The notes under the pieces were generated by a model that was not told where the DNA came from, did no database searches, and worked only from the letters and a program-made list of their open reading frames with translations. From NCBI RefSeq assembly GCF_016863635.1, contig NZ_BOPG01000024.1, forward strand, positions 333,952-397,951: a stretch of 64,000 nucleotides of DNA, written 5' to 3'. The position numbers and the translations under genes are program-made. The DNA is from Virgisporangium aurantiacum. Lineage in GTDB: Bacteria; Actinomycetota; Actinomycetes; Mycobacteriales; Micromonosporaceae. Position 1 is the stretch's first letter. Each line of letters begins with the position of its first letter. This document shows, in pieces, positions 25,533-32,824 of this stretch.

Positions 25533-26705
25533 ATGCCATGGGTGAATGTCGATGTGACACACCGTTTACTTGTTCGGATCGCCGCGGTGGCGGCGTGCGT
25601 CCTGCCGATCGTCGCGTCGTCGGCGGGTCCCGCCGCCGCTGCCCCGGCACTGGGACCCGGCGGGGCGCCCGCGATCGTGGTGCCGGCCGGGGTGACCGCC
25701 GCGGTCGCGGTCTACGACCGCAGCACCGGCACGTTCACCGAGCAGCGGGACACCGCGCTGCAGGTGCGCGCCGCCTCCGTGGTCAAGCTGCTGATCGCGC
25801 TGGACTACCTGTGGAACCTCGGCCCGGACTACACGGTGCCGGCCGCCGACCGCACCCGGTTCGACGCGATGCTGCGCGGCAGCGACGACGCCGCGGCGAG
25901 CGCGTTCTGGTCGCGCGGCGGCGGAGCGGCGATCGTCACCCGGATGGTGGGCCGGCTCGGCCTGGTGAACACCGCGCCGCCGCCGGCCGGCTACCCCGGC
26001 TACTGGGGCTACGTGGCGCTGAGCGCCGCCGACACCGTCACGATCTACCGCTACATCCTCGACTCCGCGCCCGCCCGCGTCCGCACGCTGATCATGGACA
26101 ACCTCCGGGCCGCCACCCGGTGCGCGTCCGACCGCTACGAGCAGTACTTCGGCATCCCGGAGGCGTTCACGAAGCCGTGGGCGATCAAGCAGGGCTGGTC
26201 GGGATTCGGCACGCCGCCGCCCACGGTCTGCGGCGCCGTCGCGGCCGCGGGGGCCGCGGACGCGTCGGCGTCCGCGGCCGCCATCGACCTGACGAGCGGA
26301 GCACTGCACTCCACCGGAACGGTCGGCGCCGGCGACCGGGCCATCGTCGTGGTGTTCACCCTGCACCCGGCCGGCACGTCGTTGGTGACCGCGCGCAACG
26401 CCCTCACCGCCGTCACGCGGTCGCTGCGGGTGCCCGGAGCGGCCGCGGCCGCGCCGAGCCTGTGGGTCGGCACCTGGGGCAGCGGGGTGCGGGTGCGCAC
26501 GGGTCCCGACACCGCGACCGCGCCGGTCGGCACCGTTCCCACCGGCGGCGACGTGCGGGTGGACTGCCAGCGCCGCGGCGCGGAGGTGGTCGCCGGCGGC
26601 TACCGCAACGACTGGTGGGCGCACCTGCCGGAGTTCGGCGGCTACATGACCAACATCTACGTCCGGACGCCCGGCAACACGATTCCGGGAGTTCCGGAGT
26701 GCTGA
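25533..26705 (+). CDS. Secreted serine hydrolase (beta-lactamase-like) with SH3-like C-terminus
   Basis: Exported protein of 390 residues. The N-terminus (LLVRIAAVAACVLPIVASSA then GPAAAAPA) is a signal peptide. The transpeptidase/beta-lactamase fold has the SxxK motif in ASVVKLLIALDY near residue 82, SDDAAASAFW as a second motif region, and KQGWSG as a KTG-like third. The last 80 residues repeat the cell-wall-binding type module of the next gene (NDWWAHLPEFGGYMTNIY). The start is ambiguous among ATG 25533 and GTG 25542/25554. Family members remodel or bind peptidoglycan. It diverges from the FHA-kinase operon. Confidence 0.85.
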   Translation: MPWVNVDVTHRLLVRIAAVAACVLPIVASSAGPAAAAPALGPGGAPAIVVPAGVTAAVAVYDRSTGTFTEQRDTALQVRAASVVKLLIALDYLWNLGPDYTVPAADRTRFDAMLRGSDDAAASAFWSRGGGAAIVTRMVGRLGLVNTAPPPAGYPGYWGYVALSAADTVTIYRYILDSAPARVRTLIMDNLRAATRCASDRYEQYFGIPEAFTKPWAIKQGWSGFGTPPPTVCGAVAAAGAADASASAAAIDLTSGALHSTGTVGAGDRAIVVVFTLHPAGTSLVTARNALTAVTRSLRVPGAAAAAPSLWVGTWGSGVRVRTGPDTATAPVGTVPTGGDVRVDCQRRGAEVVAGGYRNDWWAHLPEFGGYMTNIYVRTPGNTIPGVPEC

Positions 26706-26731
26706 GTCCCCAACCCCCAGGGAGGTCATCC

Positions 26732-27523
26732 ATGCGGTCCATCCGGACCATCGTCTACACCGTTCTCATCGCGGCCGTGACGGCGGTGTTCTCGCTCGTC
26801 GCGGCGGCACCGGCGCAGGCGGCGCCCACGTTCAAGGCTCCGTTCCCGTGCGGCCAGCGGTGGACCTACAGCCACCACAGCGCCGAGGTGCGGCAGGCGC
26901 TCGACTTCGTCCGCAACGACGGCGGCACGACGGCCGGCACGCCGGTGCTCGCGTCGGCGTCCGGCACCGCGACCCGGTACAGCCAGCCGTCGGGCGCGGG
27001 CAACTACATCGTGATCAACCACGGCGGCGGCTGGACCACGTACTACTTCCACCTGTCGGCGTACTCGGTGCCGAGCGGCGCGTACGTCAACCAGGGCCAG
27101 CAGATCGGAGTCACCGGCAGCACCGGCAACTCCAGCGGTGCCCACATCCACTACGAGCAGCTGTTCAACGGCGTCGGGCAGGTCATCAGCATCAACGGTG
27201 CGTCGCTGGCGCCGTACCCGGGCTCGTACGGGTCGAAGGCGATCACCAGCGACAACGGCTGCGGCGGTGGCGGCGGCAAGGCGTTCCGCACCTGGGGCAC
27301 CGGCGTGCTGGTGCGGGCCGACGCCCGGCTGTCGGCGCCACCGGTCGCCACCCTTCCCGGGCCGACGACCGTGTACGTGCTCTGCCAGAAGCAGGGCGAC
27401 ACCGTGAACGCCGAGGGCTACACCAACAACTGGTGGGCCAAGCTCCGCGATCAGGGTGGCTTCATGACCAACATCTACATCGACGATCCTGCGGCGGTTC
27501 TACCCGGCGTCCCCGTTTGCTGA
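26732..27523 (+). CDS. Secreted M23 (LytM) peptidase with SH3-like C-terminus
   Basis: Exported zinc endopeptidase of 263 residues acting on peptidoglycan cross-links. The signal peptide is VYTVLIAAVTAVFSLVAAAP. The LytM zinc motifs are present: HHSAEVRQALDF (His, Asp) and GAHIHYEQLF (HxH), with HGGGWTTYYFHLS between. The C-terminal module (TNNWWAKLRDQGGFMTNIY, then a terminal Cys) matches that of the upstream serine hydrolase. ATG at 26732 follows GGGAGG by about 6 nt. The two secreted genes are only 26 bp apart and likely co-transcribed; a strong terminator follows. Confidence 0.92.
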   Translation: MRSIRTIVYTVLIAAVTAVFSLVAAAPAQAAPTFKAPFPCGQRWTYSHHSAEVRQALDFVRNDGGTTAGTPVLASASGTATRYSQPSGAGNYIVINHGGGWTTYYFHLSAYSVPSGAYVNQGQQIGVTGSTGNSSGAHIHYEQLFNGVGQVISINGASLAPYPGSYGSKAITSDNGCGGGGGKAFRTWGTGVLVRADARLSAPPVATLPGPTTVYVLCQKQGDTVNAEGYTNNWWAKLRDQGGFMTNIYIDDPAAVLPGVPVC

Positions 27524-27538
27524 GGTAGGCCAGGTCCG

Positions 27539-27570
27539 TCCGGCGCCGGGGGCGACGCCCCGGCGCCGGA
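27539..27570 (+). terminator. Strong stem-loop terminator
   Basis: TCCGGCGCCGGGG (27539-27551), a 6-nt loop and CCCCGGCGCCGGA (27558-27570) form a perfect 13-bp stem just after the M23 peptidase gene. Confidence 0.8.
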
Positions 27571-27612
27571 CGCGTCGCCGTGCCGGCGCTGGACGCGCCG
27601 GCTCCGCGTCAG

Positions 27613-27618
27613 TAGCGT
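27613..27618 (+). promoter_or_regulatory. -10 box of the ECF42 sigma gene
   Basis: TAGCGT ends 9 nt before the ATG at 27628, suggesting a very short or absent leader. Confidence 0.4.
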
Positions 27619-27627
27619 CGCACGGCG

Positions 27628-28854
27628 ATGACCAGCACGGACCGTGCCAGCGAACACGTGGCCGACCTCGTCGACCGGTTGTGGCGGGCCGAGGCGGCCG
27701 GCATGCTCGGCGTCCTCAGCCGGCGGCTCGGCGACTTCGACCTCGCCGAGGAGGCGCTGGCCGAGGCGGTCACCGCCGCACTCAAGATCTGGCCCGACGA
27801 GGGCGTGCCGGCGAGCCCCACCGGGTGGCTGGTCACCACCGCCTGGCGCAAGGCCGTCGACCGGTTGCGCCGCGAGGCGGTCGGGCGGGACAAGCTGGCC
27901 CGCGTCGGCGCCGAACCGCCGCCGCCTCCGGGCGTCGACGACCGGCTCGCGATGATCTTCGCCTGCTGCCACCCGGACCTGTCCGAGGCGACCCGCGTCG
28001 CGCTCACCCTGTACGCCGCGTGCGGCCTGACCACCGCCGAGATCGCCGCCGCGTTCCTGGTGCCGGTGCCGACGATGGCGCAGCGGCTGGCCCGGGCGAA
28101 GAAGCAGCTCCGCCAGCAGGGGATCCGGGTCGAGCTGCCCGAGGACGCGTCGACGCGGCTGCCGGCCGTCCTCGCGGTCATCTACCTGGTGTTCAACGAG
28201 GGGTACCTGTCCAGCGGCCGGTCCGCCCAGCGCCGTGAGCTGGCCCGCGAGGGGCTCGACCTGGCCCGGCAACTGGCCCGGATGCTGCCCCGCGAGCCGG
28301 AGGTCGCCGGGCTGACGGCGCTGCTGGAACTGCACGAGGCGCGCGCCGCCACCCGGTTCGACTCGTGGGGCCGCATCGTGCTGCTGGAGCACCAGGACCG
28401 CCGGCAGTGGGACGAGGCGTTGATGGAGCGGGCCGCGCTGCGGCTGCGGGCCGCCGTGCGGCAGGGTCGGCCGGGGCCGTACCAGGTGCAGGCCGGCATC
28501 GCGGCGTTGCACGCGTTCGCCGTCTCCTACGAGGCGACCCACTGGGCCGAGGTGCGGTCGCTCTACGACCGGCTGCGCGCGCTGGATCCGTCCCCCGTGG
28601 TTCTGCTCGGCCGCGCCGTCGCCACGCGCTTCGCGATCGGCCCGGCCGAGGCCCTCGCCGAGGTCGACGACCTGCGCGACCGCCTCGACGGCTACCACCT
28701 GTGGCACGCGGCCCGGGCCGACCTGCTCGCCGCCCTCGACCGTCGGGCCGAGGCGCTCGCGGCGGCCGAGCGCGCGCTGGACCTCACGACCAACCCGGCC
28801 GAGCGGGAACTGATGTCGCGCCGGATCGGCGACCTGCGGCGGCCGGCCGCGTAG
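27628..28854 (+). CDS. ECF42-type RNA polymerase sigma factor (copy 1)
   Basis: A 408-residue extracytoplasmic-function sigma factor. Region 2 includes FDLAEEALAEAVTAALKIW and region 4 GLTTAEIAAAFLVPVPTMAQ. The signature YLVFNEGYLSS then opens a long C-terminal helical (TPR-like) extension that is the hallmark of group ECF42. These sigma factors have no anti-sigma partner and are genetically linked to DGPF proteins; one is encoded tail-to-tail just downstream. A second ECF42 gene lies at 54862-56019. The signal sensed by this group is unknown. Confidence 0.93.
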   Translation: MTSTDRASEHVADLVDRLWRAEAAGMLGVLSRRLGDFDLAEEALAEAVTAALKIWPDEGVPASPTGWLVTTAWRKAVDRLRREAVGRDKLARVGAEPPPPPGVDDRLAMIFACCHPDLSEATRVALTLYAACGLTTAEIAAAFLVPVPTMAQRLARAKKQLRQQGIRVELPEDASTRLPAVLAVIYLVFNEGYLSSGRSAQRRELAREGLDLARQLARMLPREPEVAGLTALLELHEARAATRFDSWGRIVLLEHQDRRQWDEALMERAALRLRAAVRQGRPGPYQVQAGIAALHAFAVSYEATHWAEVRSLYDRLRALDPSPVVLLGRAVATRFAIGPAEALAEVDDLRDRLDGYHLWHAARADLLAALDRRAEALAAAERALDLTTNPAERELMSRRIGDLRRPAA

Positions 28855-28876
28855 CGCGCCGGCCGCCGCGGCACCG

Positions 28877-29236
28877 CTACTCGCGGGTCATCACCGGACG
28901 CACCTCGATGGCGGTCATCCCGGCGCTGCGCGGCCAGGTCGAGGCGACCTCGACGGCCTCCTCGATCGTGTCGGTCTCCAGGATCACGAAACCGCCGATG
29001 ACCTCCTTCAGCTCCAGGTAGGGCCCGTCGGTGACCACGGCGCCGCCGTCGGCACCGGAGCGGATCGTGCGGGCGGTGGTCCGGGGCTGGAGCTCCGCGC
29101 CGCCGTCGGCGATCTTGCCGGTCGGCTGCCACCGCTCGTACCACTCGTAGATCTCCTTCATGACGTCCTGCTCTCCGTCGGATGGCAGGTTGCTCCACTC
29201 GGAGTCGTCACCACAGATCAACATCGCGAACTTCAT
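28877..29236 (-). CDS. DGPF (YCII-related) protein, ECF42 partner
   Basis: A 119-residue ferredoxin-like fold protein beginning MKFAMLICGDDSEW. The DGPF-type signature appears as VTDGPYLELKEVIGGF, followed by an ASTWP segment, which is how YCII-related/DGPF proteins linked to ECF42 sigma factors look. Its promoter region carries a TGTCGA box. It is transcribed toward the ECF42 gene (convergent, 22-bp gap). Members are thought to respond to or process a small molecule; no catalysis has been shown from sequence. Confidence 0.9.
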   Translation of the reverse strand: MKFAMLICGDDSEWSNLPSDGEQDVMKEIYEWYERWQPTGKIADGGAELQPRTTARTIRSGADGGAVVTDGPYLELKEVIGGFVILETDTIEEAVEVASTWPRSAGMTAIEVRPVMTRE

Positions 29237-29273
29237 CGGTCGTGCTCCCTTCAGGGGGTCGGTTCGACTCGGT

Positions 29274-29301
29274 AACGAACGGGGCGGGCCGCCCCTCGAC
29301 A
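29274..29301 (-). promoter_or_regulatory. Candidate ECF42 promoter
   Basis: On the minus strand TGTCGA (29301-29296) precedes CGTT (29277-29274) by 18 bp, upstream of the DGPF gene. The -35 element matches the known ECF42 consensus; the -10 is one base off CGTC and the spacer is 1 bp longer than in the two copies near 54 kb. Confidence 0.45.
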
Positions 29302-29324
29302 CGATCCCGGAAAAATCTTGCCGA

Positions 29325-29330
29325 TAAGGT
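29325..29330 (+). promoter_or_regulatory. -10 box of a leaderless Lrp gene
   Basis: TAAGGT ends 6 nt before the GTG at 29337. Confidence 0.5.
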
Positions 29331-29336
29331 GACGGC

Positions 29337-29774
29337 GTGGAGGACACCGATCGCGCGATCGTCCGCGCGTTGACCGACGACGGCCGGTTGTCGTACACCG
29401 ATCTGGCCGAACGGGTGGGGCTGTCGGTGTCGGCCGTGCATCAGCGGGTACGGCGGCTCGAGCAGCGGGGGATCATCAAGGGCTACACGGCCCGCATCGA
29501 CCACGATGCCCTGGGCCTCCCGCTGACGGCGTTCGTCGCGGTGCGGCCGATGGACCCGTCGCAGCCCGACGACGCGCCCGACCGGCTGGCGGTGCTGCCC
29601 CAGATCGAGTCGTGCTACTCGGTGGCGGGGGAGGACTTCTACCTGCTCATGGTGCGGGTGGAGAGCCCGGCCGGGCTGGAACGGCTGCTGCAGGAGATCC
29701 GCAAGGCCGCGAACGTCACCACCCGCACCACGGTCGTTCTCTCGACCCCGTTCGAAGGCAGGTCACTGAGCTGA
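29337..29774 (+). CDS. Lrp/AsnC-family regulator
   Basis: A 145-residue regulator with the N-terminal helix-turn-helix YTDLAERVGLSVSAVHQRVR and a C-terminal RAM domain (VAGEDFYLLMVRVESPAGLE) that binds amino acids and makes octamers. GTG start right behind TAAGGT. Its stop overlaps the following methyltransferase start (TGATG), so the two are co-transcribed. Such regulators often control transport or catabolism of an amino acid and autoregulate. Confidence 0.92.
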   Translation: MEDTDRAIVRALTDDGRLSYTDLAERVGLSVSAVHQRVRRLEQRGIIKGYTARIDHDALGLPLTAFVAVRPMDPSQPDDAPDRLAVLPQIESCYSVAGEDFYLLMVRVESPAGLERLLQEIRKAANVTTRTTVVLSTPFEGRSLS

Positions 29775-30514
29775 TGGACAGGCAGACCCTGAGCGCTCTG
29801 GCGCACGCCGACCACCCGATCGCCGCACCGCTGAGCGAGGCGTCGGTCGCCGAGGTGCTCGACCGGGCGCTGCGGCCCGACGCCCACGTCCTCGACCTGG
29901 GCTGCGGCGAGGGCGCGTGGCTGCTGCGGGCGCTCGAGGTCCGTCCGGACGTCACGGCCGTCGGGGTCGATCTTTCCGACAAGGGCTTCGGGCGGACGCG
30001 CGCAGCCGCCGCCCGGTCCGGCGCCGCCGACCGGTTGGACCTGGTCGTGGCCGACGCGACGCAGTACCGGGGTGACCGCCCGGCCGACGTGGTGCTGAGC
30101 GTCGGCTCCGCGCACGCGTTCGGCGGCCTGCTGCCGACGCTCGCGGCCGCCCGCACCCACCTCGCCGACACCGGGACGGTCGTGATCGGCGACGGTTTCT
30201 GGGAGCGCGAACCGGGCCCGGACCTGCGGGCGGAGATCGAGGCCCCGGACCAGCCGTACGCCGACCTGGCCGGCACCATCGCCGCCGTGTCCGCCGACGG
30301 CTGGACGCCGGTGTACGGCCACGTCAGCACGATCGAGGAGTGGGACGACTACGAGTTCAGCTGGACCGGCTCGCTGGCCCGCTGGGCGCTGGACCACCCC
30401 GACGATCCCGACGCCAAGCACGCCCTGGAGGCGTCGGCCGAGCACCGGGACATGTGGCTCGGTTACCGCGGCGTGCTGGGCTTCGTGACGCTCGTGCTCC
30501 GCCGTACGGGCTGA
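29774..30514 (+). CDS. SAM-dependent methyltransferase
   Basis: Class I methyltransferase of 246 residues. Motif I is VLDLGCGEGAWLL, motif II region VGVDLSDKGFGRTRA, and VVADATQYRG plus DVVLSVGSAHAFGG follow for SAM and acceptor binding. The acceptor is unknown. The ATG at 29774 overlaps the Lrp stop. Only 26 bp separate its stop from the SMI1-like gene. Confidence 0.88.
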   Translation: MDRQTLSALAHADHPIAAPLSEASVAEVLDRALRPDAHVLDLGCGEGAWLLRALEVRPDVTAVGVDLSDKGFGRTRAAAARSGAADRLDLVVADATQYRGDRPADVVLSVGSAHAFGGLLPTLAAARTHLADTGTVVIGDGFWEREPGPDLRAEIEAPDQPYADLAGTIAAVSADGWTPVYGHVSTIEEWDDYEFSWTGSLARWALDHPDDPDAKHALEASAEHRDMWLGYRGVLGFVTLVLRRTG

Positions 30515-30540
30515 CCGTGGCGCCGTTCGAGGAGGTCGAG

Positions 30541-31008
30541 GTGACCTTCTGGGACCCGGAGCGCCAGCACGGCAGCCAGCCGCCGCTGACGCCCGAGGTG
30601 GTCGCCGACACCGAGCGGACGCTGGGCGTGACGCTGCCGGAGAGCCTCCTGCGGCTGCTGCGGATCCGGAACGGCGGAGTGGTCGCCGACGCGTGGGACG
30701 CGGTCCCCCTGGACGGCGGCGTCGACTACGTGCCGTTCGGCGAGGTGTGCGGCGCCGGGCCGGCCGACGTGCCCGACTCGATCACGCTGTCCGACACGCC
30801 GTACCTGATCGGGGAGTGGGGCCTGCCGTCGCCGCTGGTGCTGCTCAGCGGCGACGGCCATACCTGGGTGGCGCTGGACTACCGCGCCTGCGGGCCGGCC
30901 GGCGAGCCGTCGGTGGTCTACGTCGACGCCGACTTCGAACGCGAGGTGCCGCTCGCGCCCGACTTCCGGGCGTTCGTCGAGCGGCTGGTGCCGTCGTCCG
31001 ACTGTTAG
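30541..31008 (+). CDS. SMI1/KNR4 (SUKH)-domain protein
   Basis: A 155-residue SUKH-type domain. The start TFWDPERQHGSQPPLTPEVV and the core TLPESLLRLLRIRNGGVV are typical, followed by LIGEWGLPSPLVLLSGDGHT. SUKH proteins often act as immunity proteins to toxins or as general scaffolds. GTG at 30541 is chosen because GGAGG (30530-30534) precedes it and homologues begin at TFWDP; a GTG at 30517 is also in frame. No toxin gene is adjacent, so an immunity role is only a possibility. It overlaps the convergent phosphatase gene by 4 nt. Confidence 0.85.
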   Translation: MTFWDPERQHGSQPPLTPEVVADTERTLGVTLPESLLRLLRIRNGGVVADAWDAVPLDGGVDYVPFGEVCGAGPADVPDSITLSDTPYLIGEWGLPSPLVLLSGDGHTWVALDYRACGPAGEPSVVYVDADFEREVPLAPDFRAFVERLVPSSDC

Positions 31009-31577
31009 GCGGGCGCGTTCCACCGGTGGATCGCCCGCCGGCCGTGCTCGAACCCGAGCACCGAGATCGTGGCGGTGTCGAGCATCAGCAGGCCGCCGTC
31101 GGCCGGTGGGAGGCCGATCCAGCGGGCACCGGTGACCCGCAGCGAGTGCCCGTGCGCGACGAGCGCGACGTCGCCGCCGTCGAGGAGCGGCGCCACGCGG
31201 CCCAGCAGCGCGTCGATCCGGGCCCCGATCTGCGCCGGCGTCTCGCCGCCCGGGCAGCCGTCGGTCCACAGGTTCCAGTGCGGGTCGAACGTCGCGTGGA
31301 TGTCGGCGGTGGTGACGCCCTCGTACTCGCCGTAGTTCCACTCGGCGATGTCCTCGGTGACCTCGGTGGGGGTGAGGCCGGCCAGCTCCGCCGTCCGTAA
31401 CGCCCGCCGCCGCGGGCTGGACACGACGGCGACGAACGTACGTTCCCGTACGGCGGTGGCGACGGCGGCCGCCTGCCGTACGCCGGCGTCGGTCAGGTCC
31501 ACGTCGGTCACCGAGGTGTGCCGGCGGCCGACGCTCCACTCGGTTTCGCCGTGGCGGATCAGCACGATCTCTCCCAT
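31005..31577 (-). CDS. Histidine phosphatase (phosphoglycerate mutase-like)
   Basis: A 190-residue member of the histidine phosphatase family, with the catalytic LIRHGETEWSVGRRH at the N-terminus, a second arginine in SSPRRRALRTAEL and the distal His in DVALVAHGHSLRV. Bacterial members act on 3-phosphoglycerate, phosphosugars or broad phosphomonoesters. ATG at 31577. It is convergent with the SUKH gene (overlapping stops) and divergent from the YCII gene, with only 18 bp between starts. Confidence 0.92.
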   Translation of the reverse strand: MGEIVLIRHGETEWSVGRRHTSVTDVDLTDAGVRQAAAVATAVRERTFVAVVSSPRRRALRTAELAGLTPTEVTEDIAEWNYGEYEGVTTADIHATFDPHWNLWTDGCPGGETPAQIGARIDALLGRVAPLLDGGDVALVAHGHSLRVTGARWIGLPPADGGLLMLDTATISVLGFEHGRRAIHRWNAPA

Positions 31578-31595
31578 CCGTCCATGATGCTGGGC

Positions 31596-31967
31596 ATGAC
31601 CACTTTCGACAGCGTCACGCTGGTCTTTCTCGTGCGTCCCGTCGACGCGCCGGACGTCTCCGACGCCGAGGCCGAGCGGCTCCAGGACGCCCACCTGGCC
31701 CACCAGTCGGCCCTCGCCGAGCAGGGCCTCGTGCTCGCCGCCGGCCCCCTCACCGGCCAGGACGACGAGGGGATGCGCGGCATCTGCGTCCTGTCGGTGG
31801 ACGCCGACCGGGCCCGCGCCCTGTACGCGGAGGACCCCGCCGTCCGCGCCGGTCGGCTGGCGGTGCGGGTGGCGACCTGGCTGGTCCCGACCGGCGGAGC
31901 CGTCTTCCCCGGCATCACGCTCCCCGCCTCCTCGGCCGAGGCCCGCGCCGGCCGGGAACCAACCTAG
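31596..31967 (+). CDS. YCII-related protein
   Basis: A 123-residue ferredoxin-like fold protein with the pattern RLQDAHLAHQSALAEQGLVL and LAAGPLTGQDDEGMRGICVL, plus ALYAEDPAVRAGRLAVRVAT, as in YciI-type dimeric proteins (some hydrolyse or hold chloride/aromatic ligands). ATGs at 31584, 31587 and 31596 are in frame; the last gives the conserved MTTFDSVTLVFLV start. Its stop codon overlaps one copy of the 23-bp CCTAGG motif. Confidence 0.85.
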   Translation: MTTFDSVTLVFLVRPVDAPDVSDAEAERLQDAHLAHQSALAEQGLVLAAGPLTGQDDEGMRGICVLSVDADRARALYAEDPAVRAGRLAVRVATWLVPTGGAVFPGITLPASSAEARAGREPT

Positions 31968-31980
31968 CCTCCTAGGATGC
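31958..31980 (-). promoter_or_regulatory. CCTAGG motif, copy 1 (antisense promoter-like)
   Basis: Contains AACCTAGCCTCCTAGGATGC. Read on the minus strand it gives TAGGTT as a possible -10, aimed into the YCII gene. It is the same as 44178-44200 and 45185-45207 except at one base. Confidence 0.55.
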
Positions 31981-32005
31981 TGAAGAGGGTGCGGCGCTCA
32001 ACGCC

Positions 32006-32061
32006 CCGCGATCTTGGACTCCGCACGGGCCTCTGGCACCGCACGGAGTCCAAGATCGCGG
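32006..32061. terminator. Long stem-loop (18-bp perfect stem)
   Basis: CCGCGATCTTGGACTCCG (32006-32023) pairs fully with CGGAGTCCAAGATCGCGG (32044-32061) across a 20-nt loop, between convergent genes. It is likely a two-way terminator, though the large loop could also mark a former mobile repeat. Confidence 0.75.
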
Positions 32062-32071
32062 ACGGGGGCGC

Positions 32072-32824
32072 CTACGTGGCGCGGCGCATGGCGTGGATGC
32101 CGACCCACAGGCCCACTGCGGCGGTGACCGCGGCGGCCACCGCGCCCTCGAGGACGGTGCGGTTCCAGAGGTCGCCGGCGAACAGGAGGCGTTCGGCGTC
32201 GACGACGTACGTCAGCGGATTGACGTGCGCCGCCGTACGGAGCCAGCCGGGGCCGCTGTCCAGCGGGAGGAGCATCCCGGCGAGGATCAGCATCGGGAAC
32301 AGCAGGGTCTGCTGGACCACCCAGAACATCCAGTCCTGGTTCTTCACGGCCAGCGCGAGCGAGTACGACAGCGCGCCCATCCCGACGCTGAACACCGCCA
32401 GCATCGTCAGACCGACGATCACGCCGAGCACCGACAGCCGCAGGCCGAACGGCACCGTCACGGCGATCACCACCAGCGCCTGGGCCACGGTCGGCGCGAT
32501 CTCCTTCAGCGCCCGCCCGAGCAGCAGCGACGACCGGGTCAACGGCGTCACCAACTGCCGTTCGTGCGAACCGGTCTGCATCTCCTGGATCAGGTTGGCG
32601 CCGGTGGTCGACGTCCCGAAGAGGGCCACCATCACCAGGACGCCGGGCACGAACCAGCGCAGCGACTCGGCGGTGTTCAGGCCGGTCATGCCGGTGAGCA
32701 GGGGTGCGAACAGGCCGAGGAAGATCAGCGGCTGGATCAGGCCGAAGAGCACGGTGAACGGGTCGCGCAGCAGCGGGCGCAGTTCGCGGGTGAAGACGAG
32801 TCCGGTGTCGGTGGCGAGTTTCAC
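32072..32824 (-). CDS. ABC-2 type permease (DrrB-like)
   Basis: A 250-residue integral membrane protein with six predicted helices, e.g. FTVLFGLIQPLIFLGLFAPL, WFVPGVLVMVALFGTSTTGA and SVGMGALSYSLALAVKNQDW. The profile fits the DrrB/NodJ branch of ABC-2 exporters. The GTG at 32824 overlaps the stop of the ATPase gene (GTGA). Together they would export a lipophilic or drug-like compound. The divergent WYL regulator is the likely controller. Confidence 0.9.
   Translation of the reverse strand: MKLATDTGLVFTRELRPLLRDPFTVLFGLIQPLIFLGLFAPLLTGMTGLNTAESLRWFVPGVLVMVALFGTSTTGANLIQEMQTGSHERQLVTPLTRSSLLLGRALKEIAPTVAQALVVIAVTVPFGLRLSVLGVIVGLTMLAVFSVGMGALSYSLALAVKNQDWMFWVVQQTLLFPMLILAGMLLPLDSGPGWLRTAAHVNPLTYVVDAERLLFAGDLWNRTVLEGAVAAAVTAAVGLWVGIHAMRRAT

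Noticed and set aside
29255..29290. GGTTCGACTC resembling a tRNA T-arm.
   Set aside because: No acceptor, D or anticodon arms can be folded around it; it is a promoter region.
30517..30540. An earlier GTG start of the SMI1-like gene.
   Set aside because: The later GTG has GGAGG at the right distance and fits the conserved TFWDP start.
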